NCBI GenBank assembly: GCA_017402445.1 | Contig: JAFPME010000042.1 | Location: 1-56,825, forward strand | Length of the DNA stretch: 56,825 nt | From: Prevotella sp. | Lineage (GTDB): Bacteria; Bacteroidota; Bacteroidia; Bacteroidales; Bacteroidaceae | Direction: 5' to 3' | Part shown: positions 24,913 through 31,509 of the stretch, one piece after another | How positions within the stretch are numbered: position 1 is the stretch's first letter | Layout: every line of letters begins with the position of its first letter | Notes under the pieces: generated by a model | What the model was told of the DNA's origin: nothing | The model's database searches: none | What the model saw: only the letters and a program-made list of their open reading frames with translations | Translations under genes and position numbers: made by a program

Positions 24913-25863
24913 TTAGTGGTTCAGCGTTCCGGTGTTCACGACGGGCTGGGCGCTCTCGTCGCCGCAGAGCACAACCATGAGATTGCTCACCATGGCTGCC
25001 TTCTTGTCGTCGTCGAGCTCCACCACGTTCTCGTCGGAGAGGCGCTTCAGAGCCATCTTCACCATGGAGACGGCGCCTTCGACAATCTTCTCGCGGGCCG
25101 TGATGATGGCCGAAGCCTGTTGGCGACGCAGCATGACGGCTGCAATCTCGGGAGCATAGGCCAGATAGTTGATGCGTGCCTCGACGACCTCGATGCCCGC
25201 CATGTCGAGGCGCTCGTCGAGTTTCTGCTCCAGTTCCTTGTTGATTTCGTCGCTGCCGTCGCGCAGGGTGAGCTCGTTGTCAGCGGCATCGTCGGTGTTG
25301 TCGTAGGCATACTGCCCGGCCACCTGGCGCAGGGCAGCGTCGCTCTGCACGCGCACGAAGCGCTCGAAGGCAGCCATGAGGCTCTTCGTGTCGTTGCTGC
25401 CAACGGAAGCGGAGCCAGGAGAAGCCATCGTCTGCGAGTCAATCTCGAACATAGCCTTGTAGGTATCCTTCAGTCTCCACACGAGCACGAGGCCAATCAT
25501 GACGGGGTTGCCAGTCTTATCGTTCACCTTGATGGGCTCGGCGTCCATGTTTCGTGCGCGCAGTGAGAGCTTTTTCGATGAGCAGAAGGGGTTGATCCAG
25601 TAGTATCCGGTCTTGGTGAACGTGCCGCGGTACTTTCCGAAGAAGGTGATGACGCGTGCCTCGTTGGGTTCGAGCAGTAGGAATCCGCACCATAGAATGG
25701 TAGATACAATCATCAACAGAATGCCGACGACGATCCATGGGATGCTGACAGCAATGCCGTAGCAGATGATTGCCAGGCTTCCGAATGTGAGCAAAAGATT
25801 GAGAAACAACATGAGAAAACCGTTCATTGTGGTTCCTGCATAAGCAAATTCTTTCTTTTCCAT
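24913..25863 (-). CDS. SPFH/Band 7 domain membrane protein
   Basis: The 316-residue protein has two N-terminal membrane segments (about 12-32 and 38-58). An SPFH domain follows (NEARVITFFGKYRGTFTKTGYYWINPF..KLSLRARNMDAEPIKVNDKTGNPVMIGLVLVWRLKDTYKAMF). A helical tail is rich in Ala/Glu/Asp (LDMAGIEVVEARINYLAYAPEIAAVMLRRQQASA). SPFH proteins oligomerise at membranes and organise partners. ATG at 25863 is preferred over an upstream TTG. First gene of an operon with an RHH protein and a small membrane protein. Confidence 0.88.
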   Translation of the reverse strand: MEKKEFAYAGTTMNGFLMLFLNLLLTFGSLAIICYGIAVSIPWIVVGILLMIVSTILWCGFLLLEPNEARVITFFGKYRGTFTKTGYYWINPFCSSKKLSLRARNMDAEPIKVNDKTGNPVMIGLVLVWRLKDTYKAMFEIDSQTMASPGSASVGSNDTKSLMAAFERFVRVQSDAALRQVAGQYAYDNTDDAADNELTLRDGSDEINKELEQKLDERLDMAGIEVVEARINYLAYAPEIAAVMLRRQQASAIITAREKIVEGAVSMVKMALKRLSDENVVELDDDKKAAMVSNLMVVLCGDESAQPVVNTGTLNH

Positions 25864-25901
25864 AATCAATTCAATATTTATATGATATCATTTTGATATT
25901 G

Positions 25902-25909
25902 CAAATGTA
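25902..25909 (-). promoter_or_regulatory. -7 promoter box for the SPFH operon
   Basis: Reads TACATTTG on the minus strand, 38 bp before the ATG. Confidence 0.65.
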
Positions 25910-26148
25910 CATATTTTCTCTCAATAGTGGTACAACGGACTGTGATTTTTAAAGATTATTTACCTTTTGCGGTTGTCATGCGCCTTTCGGAACAGTGAAA
26001 AGTTCGTAATAGCCGTTTCCCAAGTACTTGTGCATGAGAATGTTGTGTGTTTCTTGTAATAGTCTTAAAATAGTGATGTCGTTTCGTATGAAATATTCTA
26101 AAAAGTGCGGTTGGTCTAATAGGTTTATGTGTTTTGTAATTTTTTAAT

Positions 26149-26156
26149 TACCTTTG
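26149..26156 (+). promoter_or_regulatory. Orphan -7 promoter box
   Basis: TACCTTTG in front of a broken surface-protein gene. It may be the original promoter of that gene. Confidence 0.5.
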
Positions 26157-26228
26157 CATGTTGATAATTACTGGCTGCACTTTGTCGGCTACAAACTGAT
26201 GATGCATGTTGGCTTAGTGCCAGACCTA

Positions 26229-26691
26229 ACATATTGACAGACTATATGGTTGGATTTCATCCGACCTTTTCTCTCCAAGGCAAAACCCGAATGAATTCGG
26301 CTCTGCCCTTATGGCTTATCGAAAACGTTTTTATTGGATATTCTCGGCTGTTGAGATTCATCAGGATGATGCCAAGACCCAACTCTATCTGGGTAATAAC
26401 AGCAAACTATATTACACCACGAACAAGGACTTCAAGGTGAACGCCTGCCGAGGCTACTTCCAGTTGAGAGGCAATCTCGTTGCTGGCGACCCCATCTCTA
26501 TAGAGCAAATGGCAGCAAAAGCCTTCATCCTCGACTTTGATGAGGATGAACCGGTCGTCAGTAGCATCCAACAGCCAACATCCATCACGCAACAACCAGA
26601 CTGGTACACGCTTGATGGCCGACGACTCAGTGGAAGCCCGACGACAAAGGGCGTCTATATACATGATGGCAAAAAGTTTGTGATTAAGTAG
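26229..26691 (+). pseudogene. C-terminal remnant of a surface protein
   Basis: An open frame of about 153 codons has no good start: the first ATG in it is at 26311. It ends YTLDGRRLSGSPTTKGVYI..GKKFVIK, the same C-terminal tail type as the cohesin-like protein at 19809. A lipoprotein-like signal fragment with stop codons precedes it (26160-26200). It is best read as the 3' end of a gene whose 5' part was lost. A small real protein starting at 26311 (126 residues) is less likely. Confidence 0.6.
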
Positions 26692-26749
26692 TCATATTTC
26701 TGTGACATGTGTTCCCGCGTGGCGGGATGATAGTCATCAGGTAAAAGTA

Positions 26750-26783
26750 AGAGGTCGTGTCAGTTTGTTTTGACACGACCTCT
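26750..26783. terminator. Strong bidirectional hairpin
   Basis: AGAGGTCGTGTCA / TGACACGACCTCT perfect 13-bp stem, 8-nt loop. It separates the plus-strand remnant from the minus-strand micro-ORFs and can end transcription from both sides, though the T-runs are short. Confidence 0.75.
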
Positions 26784-26816
26784 CTGATTTATTACCATTG
26801 AACTGTTTGTCGAAAT

Positions 26817-26915
26817 TTATTTGGCACTGTCGATTTTTGTGCCGATGTATGCACCATAACCTACTGAGAATGCACATACGATGGTGGCTGCTGCCAATAC
26901 TGCAAAATAACCCAT
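26817..26915 (-). CDS. Micro-ORF B, 32-residue membrane peptide
   Basis: ATG at 26915, stop at 26817. The product starts MGYFAVLAAATIVCAFSVGY and ends GTKIDSAK: one hydrophobic helix with a short polar tail. It is preceded by CAGGATAACACAATTAA and an AAAGAAAGGAAA ribosome-binding-like stretch. Nearly the same leader precedes micro-ORF A, 108 bp upstream on the same strand. The strong hairpin at 26750 lies downstream. I do not recognise a family. Confidence 0.6.
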   Translation of the reverse strand: MGYFAVLAAATIVCAFSVGYGAYIGTKIDSAK

Positions 26916-27023
26916 AATCGTTTCCTTTCTTTAATTAATTGTGTTATCCTGTGTTTTGCGTTTTTTTCGGCCCTCTGGCCATTGTCTTCCTGAGAAGAAC
27001 CTCTCGGTGGAGGCAGTGTTTTT

Positions 27024-27104
27024 TTACTTTGAGGTCAGTCCGTAAGAACTTGCAAGTACCAAAACAACTGCTGAGAGGATTACCATTAATGAAATCATTG
27101 TCAT
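27024..27104 (-). CDS. Micro-ORF A, 26-residue membrane peptide
   Basis: ATG at 27104, stop at 27024. The product starts MTMISLMVILSAVVLVLASS and ends YGLTSK: one hydrophobic helix and a short polar tail, like micro-ORF B. A GAGAAAGGAAAA stretch lies before the ATG and a good promoter box is 102 bp upstream. The leader holds a GGAGCC/GGCTCC hairpin (plus coordinates about 27151-27168) and the shared CAGGATAACAAATTAA. Function unknown. Confidence 0.6.
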   Translation of the reverse strand: MTMISLMVILSAVVLVLASSYGLTSK

Positions 27105-27205
27105 CTTTTTTTCCTTTCTCTGCTTTAATGTTAAACTTAATTTGTTATCCTGGGAGCCCCTTTGGCTCCAATCCTTTTACCTTAATCTTTTTCTTTTTGA
27201 CGATG

Positions 27206-27213
27206 CAAAGTTA
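27206..27213 (-). promoter_or_regulatory. -7 promoter box for the micro-ORF pair
   Basis: Reads TAACTTTG on the minus strand. It gives a leader of about 100 nt before micro-ORF A. Confidence 0.65.
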
Positions 27214-27433
27214 CGAGGTTTTCGGTCTCCGGCAATAGGTTTGGCCCTTTTTGGTTATAAAAACAACGTTTATTTGACAAGCGTCAAACCGTTTGATTTC
27301 CATCAATCAAAGGCTTTTTCCCTACACCTATTTATATATATAAGACTGCGATGTTGACTGGGGACTGTGAAGATTGGTCAGTTAATTCTTTAAAATTCTC
27401 TCTCAAAACGGACGGTATCTCGGGATTTTGTTG

Positions 27434-27441
27434 TATTTTTG
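27434..27441 (+). promoter_or_regulatory. -7 promoter box for the flippase-like gene
   Basis: TATTTTTG, 8 bp before the ATG at 27450. The transcript would be nearly leaderless. Confidence 0.7.
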
Positions 27442-27449
27442 CGCTTGCT

Positions 27450-28478
27450 ATGGATTGGAAGAAAGTCGGCAGCGAAGGACTGAGAATACTTTTCCCACTC
27501 GTATTGGGCGGCGCAATACTCTACTGGATGTACCGAGAAAGCGACATTCAGCAGATTAAGCACGTGCTGATGCACGAAATGGACTGGACGTGGATGATCC
27601 TGTCAATGCCGTTCGGACTGCTGGCGCAGCTGATGAGGGGATGGCGATGGCGTCAGACCCTGGAACCGACGGGCGAGCCTTGCCGCCAGAGCACATGTGT
27701 GCATGCAGTGATGCTCTCGTATGCCGCCAGTCTGGTGGTGCCGCGCATCGGTGAGTTTACGCGTTGCGGCGTGCTGAAGCGCTACGACGGTGCGTCGTTC
27801 TCGAAAGCTTTGGGTACCGTGGTGATGGAGCGCGCGATTGATTCGCTGCTGATACTGATATTCACGGGGCTGACGCTGCTGTGGCAGATGAGCATGTTCG
27901 GCACGTTCTTTGAGAAGACGGGTACGAGCTTAGATACCATTCTGCATAAGTTCTCCGCCACGGGTTACTGGGTGACAGCGCTTTGCGGGCTGGTGGCCTT
28001 GATGTTTCTGGTGTGGCTGGTGCGGAAACTGTCTATATATAGTAAGGTGAAGGCAACGGTCGGCGGTCTCTGGGAGGGCATCATCTCGCTGAAAGGAGTG
28101 CGCAACATTCCGCTGTTCGTGTTCTTCTCCGTCGGCATATGGGTCAGCTACTTCATTCACTACTACCTGACGTTCTTCTGTTTTGAATCGACCATGCACC
28201 TGGGACTCTCGTGTGCGATGGTGACTTTCATCGTCGGAAGCATCGCCGTCATCGTTCCGACACCAAACGGAGCGGGTCCGTGGCACTTCGCTGTGAAGAC
28301 GATGCTGATTCTCTACGGCGTGCAGGAAGAACCTGCGCTGAGCTTCGTACTCATTGTCCACACGTTGCAGACGGGGCTGGTCGTGCTGTCGGGCGTCTAC
28401 GCTTGGATAGCTCTGAGCCTGACGAAGGTGATGAGAACGAAGGATGCAGAAGAAGTGGCGGTGGCACAGGAAGTATGA
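27450..28478 (+). CDS. Lysylphosphatidylglycerol synthase-TM-like flippase protein
   Basis: The 342-residue protein has about eight membrane segments and the LPG_synthase_TM/UPF0104 pattern: RGWRWRQTL after the second helix, YAASLVVPRIGEFTRCGVLKRYDG (about 85-108), VVMERAIDSLLIL, and near the end VGSIAVIVPTPNGAGPWHFAVKTML. Related proteins move or modify lipids in the inner membrane; no catalytic domain is attached. ATG at 27450 is chosen because the promoter box ends 8 bp upstream. Longer in-frame starts would lie before transcription begins. Confidence 0.85.
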   Translation: MDWKKVGSEGLRILFPLVLGGAILYWMYRESDIQQIKHVLMHEMDWTWMILSMPFGLLAQLMRGWRWRQTLEPTGEPCRQSTCVHAVMLSYAASLVVPRIGEFTRCGVLKRYDGASFSKALGTVVMERAIDSLLILIFTGLTLLWQMSMFGTFFEKTGTSLDTILHKFSATGYWVTALCGLVALMFLVWLVRKLSIYSKVKATVGGLWEGIISLKGVRNIPLFVFFSVGIWVSYFIHYYLTFFCFESTMHLGLSCAMVTFIVGSIAVIVPTPNGAGPWHFAVKTMLILYGVQEEPALSFVLIVHTLQTGLVVLSGVYAWIALSLTKVMRTKDAEEVAVAQEV

Positions 28479-28537
28479 AAAAGAACGAGAAAACCATTCA
28501 ATAATCACAATCAGGTGCCGATGGGGGTGCTGTTGCG

Positions 28538-28556
28538 GAGGCGCAAGCCTCTTTTT
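28538..28556 (+). terminator. Intrinsic terminator
   Basis: GAGGC-gcaa-GCCTC followed by five T, between the flippase-like gene and pepD. It is only ~36 bp before pepD, so it may also act as an attenuator. Confidence 0.6.
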
Positions 28557-28591
28557 GTTCCCGTCGTGCACTGCACAAACAAACAACAACT

Positions 28592-30049
28592 ATGAGTGAA
28601 ATTAAGAATCTGAAACCAGCGTGCATCTGGAAAAACTTCGATGCACTGACTCAGGTACCGCGTCCGAGCGGACATTTGGAAAAAGTTCAGCAGTTCCTGC
28701 TCGACTTTGCTAAGCAAGCAGGTGTGGAAGCATTCAAGGATGCTGCCGACAACATCGTCATGCGCAAACCGGCCAGTGCGGGGATGGAAAAGAAGAAAGG
28801 CGTGATTCTGCAAGCCCACATGGACATGGTGCCGCAGAAGACGCCAGAGTCGAAGCACAACTTCGAGACTGACCCCATCGAGACGTGGATAGACGGCGAA
28901 TGGGTGAAGGCAAAGGGAACGACGCTCGGTGCAGACAACGGTCTGGGCGTGGCTGCCATCATGGCCGTGATGGAAGACAAGACACTGGTGCATGGCCCTG
29001 TGGAAGCACTGATTACGGCTGATGAGGAGACGGGCATGTTTGGCGCCAACGGTCTGCCGACAGGCGAGCTGAACGGCGATATCCTTCTGAATCTGGATTC
29101 GGAGACGTGGGGAAAATTTGTCATCGGCAGTGCTGGCGGCATTGATGTGACCGCAACATTGGAATATAAAGAGGTGGAGACCGACAGTGAGGACGCTGCC
29201 GTTCGTGTGACGCTGAAGGGGCTGCGTGGCGGTCACAGCGGATTAGAGATTCATGAAGGCCGCGGCAATGCGAACAAACTGATGGTGCGTTTCGTGCGTG
29301 AGGCCATCGAAGAACTGGATGCCCGACTGGCCAGCTGGCACGGCGGCAACATGCGCAACGCCATTCCGTTCAAGGCTGAGGTGGTCTTAACGTTGCCGAA
29401 AGACAATTTGGACGAACTGAAAGAGCTGGTAGCCGACTGGAAGGCAGATTTCGCAGACGAATACAAGCAGATAGAGAGCGGCATTGAGTTCTATGCTGAG
29501 GAGGTGGAGACGCCGAAGACTGAGGTTCCCGTGGAGATTCAGGATAATCTTGTGAATGCTATTTATGGCTGTCACGACGGTGTACTTCGCATGATTCCCA
29601 GCTATCCGAGTGTCGTGGAAACGAGTTCTAACCTTGCCATCATCGACGTAGAGGACGGAAAGGCCGTGTTGAAGATCTTGGCCCGTTCGAGTCGAGAAGA
29701 CATGAAGGAATATATCGTGAAGACACTGGAGAGTTGTTTCAACATGGCTGGCATGAAAGTGGAGACGGCTGGCGGCTATGGTGGTTGGGATCCGAATCCT
29801 GACTCTGAAATCCTGCACTTGTTGCTGAAGGAGTACAAGGAGCTCTTCGGTAAGGAGGGCATTATTCAGGTGGATCATGCCGGTTTGGAGTGCTCTGTGA
29901 TCTTGGGTAAGTATCCGCATCTCGACGTGGTGAGTCTCGGCCCGACGATGAAGTCGCCGCATACGACAACCGAACGCGCACTCATCGAGACCGTGGAGCC
30001 GTTCTGGCAGTTGCTGAAGAAGACGCTGGAGGACGTGGCTGAGAAGTAG
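28592..30049 (+). CDS. pepD: Cytosol non-specific dipeptidase (M20C)
   Basis: Aminoacyl-histidine/non-specific dipeptidase that hydrolyses cytosolic dipeptides with two zinc ions. The 485-residue length fits. The metal and catalytic motifs are in order: LQAHMDMVPQK (His ligand and Asp), LGADNGLGVA (bridging Asp), TADEETGMFGA (Glu-Glu, base and ligand) and GPTMKSPHTTTER (final His). RGGHSGLEIHEGRGNANKL marks the lid domain. Transcribed alone; a terminator-like hairpin precedes the gene. Confidence 0.94.
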   Translation: MSEIKNLKPACIWKNFDALTQVPRPSGHLEKVQQFLLDFAKQAGVEAFKDAADNIVMRKPASAGMEKKKGVILQAHMDMVPQKTPESKHNFETDPIETWIDGEWVKAKGTTLGADNGLGVAAIMAVMEDKTLVHGPVEALITADEETGMFGANGLPTGELNGDILLNLDSETWGKFVIGSAGGIDVTATLEYKEVETDSEDAAVRVTLKGLRGGHSGLEIHEGRGNANKLMVRFVREAIEELDARLASWHGGNMRNAIPFKAEVVLTLPKDNLDELKELVADWKADFADEYKQIESGIEFYAEEVETPKTEVPVEIQDNLVNAIYGCHDGVLRMIPSYPSVVETSSNLAIIDVEDGKAVLKILARSSREDMKEYIVKTLESCFNMAGMKVETAGGYGGWDPNPDSEILHLLLKEYKELFGKEGIIQVDHAGLECSVILGKYPHLDVVSLGPTMKSPHTTTERALIETVEPFWQLLKKTLEDVAEK

Positions 30050-30064
30050 TAGGAGGAAGCCGAG

Positions 30065-30169
30065 CTGGGACGAACTGGGAGATTCTGAGAGGGACCGGGA
30101 CCATTTTCCCCGGAAGAACTGTTACAACGCCTTTTTTTACCAGTCGCTCTCTTTCCCAGTCCGTCCCAG
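30065..30169. repeat. Large inverted repeat after pepD
   Basis: CTGGGACGAACTGGGA (30065-30080) and TCCCAGTCCGTCCCAG (30154-30169) pair at 15 of 16 positions across a 73-bp loop. It may be a terminator-like structure or a mobile-repeat remnant. The loop contains a run of seven T (30132-30138). Confidence 0.65.
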
Positions 30170-30300
30170 TTGTTCCCGAAAACGTGGCTCTTTATGGCCA
30201 TCTGCGATATTACCAACAGATTTACCACAGTTTTCATAGTGATTTCACCTCCTGTCGGAAACTTTTCCGCACAGTTGTTTTGAATCTGCGTTTTTTTTCT

Positions 30301-30308
30301 TACCTTTG
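30301..30308 (+). promoter_or_regulatory. -7 promoter box for corA
   Basis: TACCTTTG. It gives a leader of about 165 nt before corA, unusually long for this window. Confidence 0.7.
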
Positions 30309-30338
30309 CAGTCGTAAAACCAAAATCATATAAAAGAT

Positions 30339-30374
30339 ATGGACGATTACCCGGCGGATAGTAATTATTATTAG
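30339..30374 (+). CDS. Leader mini-ORF upstream of corA (MDDYPADSNYY)
   Basis: ATG at 30339, TAG at 30372-30374; product MDDYPADSNYY. It is the first start codon after the promoter box. The acidic and proline residues right after the start resemble the Mg2+-sensing leader peptide MgtL in enterobacteria, where such codons destabilise ribosomes at low Mg2+. The homology is functional analogy only. Confidence 0.4.
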   Translation: MDDYPADSNYY

Positions 30375-30479
30375 GCGGGGGATGGTGGCAAGGCTGCTAA
30401 TCCCTTTGCCACGGATTATTTTACATTATTCCATCAGAAGTTCCTGACGGTGCTTCGGAAGGACCAAAAGGATTAGCGA
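30375..30479 (+). promoter_or_regulatory. corA leader with possible regulatory hairpins
   Basis: Contains GTGGCAAGG (about 30385) that can pair with CCTTTGCCAC (about 30403-30412) and a TTCC/GGAA arm near 30441-30460. A second overlapping mini-ORF (ATG 30382 to TGA 30447, 21 codons) also lies here. Likely a translational or transcriptional control region; no known riboswitch class is recognised. Confidence 0.4.
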
Positions 30480-31406
30480 ATGAAGACATACTGGAACACA
30501 ACAGGTTGCCTTAGTACACTTGATGAATGGCAGCCAAACTGCTGGATACAGGTGACGTGTCCAACAGACGACGACCAGCAATCGCTGGAAGAACGCTTTA
30601 AAATACCCGATTATTTCTTCAGTGACATCAGCGATACGGACGAGCGTGCCCGCTACGAATACGATGACGGTTGGATGCTCATCATCCTTCGTATACCTTA
30701 TGTGAAGGAAATACGATCGCGTACACCCTATACGACGGTGCCGCTGGGTATCATCCACAAGCGCGACGTGACCATTACCGTCTGCTATTACGAGACGAAC
30801 ATGATGATAGATTTCGTCAGTTTCCAGCAGAAAAGAGGCGTGGGATTCACTGACTATGTAGACATGATATTCCGCTTGTTCCTGTCTTCTGCCGTATGGT
30901 ATCTGAAACGGCTGAAGCAAATCAACCTGCTCATCGACAAAGCTAAACGCAACCTTGACCATGACGTGGACAATGAAAGCCTTATCGGACTGTCGCGCTT
31001 GCAGGACTCGCTTACCTATTTCCAGACTTCCATTCGAGGCAATGAGAACTTATTGGCTAAACTGAAATTCAAATTGCAGGTGGACGAACTGGATGCCGAC
31101 CTCATCGAGGACGTGAACATCGAGATGACACAGGCTCGCGAGACGACCAACATCTATTCGAACATCTTGGAATCGACCATGGACACGTACCAAAGCATCA
31201 TCAATAACAACATGAATAACGTGATGCGAACGCTGACGGTTGTCACTATCATCATGATGTTTCCGACACTGGTGGCGGGTCTCTTCGGTATGAACCTCAT
31301 CAATGGCATGGAGGAGAGTAACGTCGGTTTTGTCGTCGCTCTGATTATTTCTGTGGGTGGAAGTGCTTTGACATGGTTGTTTTTAAAGTATAAGCGACTG
31401 ATTTAA
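30480..31406 (+). CDS. corA: CorA-family magnesium/cobalt transporter
   Basis: Inner-membrane pentameric divalent-cation channel. The 308-residue protein has a cytoplasmic N-terminal domain with acidic surface (CPTDDDQQSLEERF, SDISDTDERARYEYDD). A long stalk helix follows (about 130-245), then two C-terminal membrane segments with the signature GMN in TLVAGLFGMNLINGME, and a Lys/Arg-rich end (KYKRLI). It is preceded by a long structured leader, so expression is probably controlled after transcription starts. It is the only gene of its transcript. Confidence 0.93.
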   Translation: MKTYWNTTGCLSTLDEWQPNCWIQVTCPTDDDQQSLEERFKIPDYFFSDISDTDERARYEYDDGWMLIILRIPYVKEIRSRTPYTTVPLGIIHKRDVTITVCYYETNMMIDFVSFQQKRGVGFTDYVDMIFRLFLSSAVWYLKRLKQINLLIDKAKRNLDHDVDNESLIGLSRLQDSLTYFQTSIRGNENLLAKLKFKLQVDELDADLIEDVNIEMTQARETTNIYSNILESTMDTYQSIINNNMNNVMRTLTVVTIIMMFPTLVAGLFGMNLINGMEESNVGFVVALIISVGGSALTWLFLKYKRLI

Positions 31407-31459
31407 TGGAAAAAGTAAAGAAATCTTCAAAAAAAATAGGTTTATTCATTTTTTTTCAG

Positions 31460-31467
31460 TAAGTTTG
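31460..31467 (+). promoter_or_regulatory. -7 promoter box for the DUF349 gene
   Basis: TAAGTTTG, 42 bp before the ATG at 31510. Confidence 0.6.
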
Positions 31468-31509
31468 CAGTCCATAAATCTTTGAATTACGAACTAAACA
31501 TCATTGAAA

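Larger units (their letters stand above)
25864..26228. other. AT-rich spacer between the SPFH gene and a gene remnant
   Basis: Contains the minus-strand SPFH promoter (25902-25909) and a plus-strand TACCTTTG (26149-26156). After the latter a short frame from TTG at 26160 reads MLIITGCTLSATN then stop, which resembles a truncated lipoprotein signal. I see nothing else. Confidence 0.5.

Noticed and set aside
30382-30447. Second mini-ORF (21 codons) in the corA leader as an independent gene
   Set aside because: It has no distinctive composition and overlaps the predicted hairpin; mentioned only as part of the leader.
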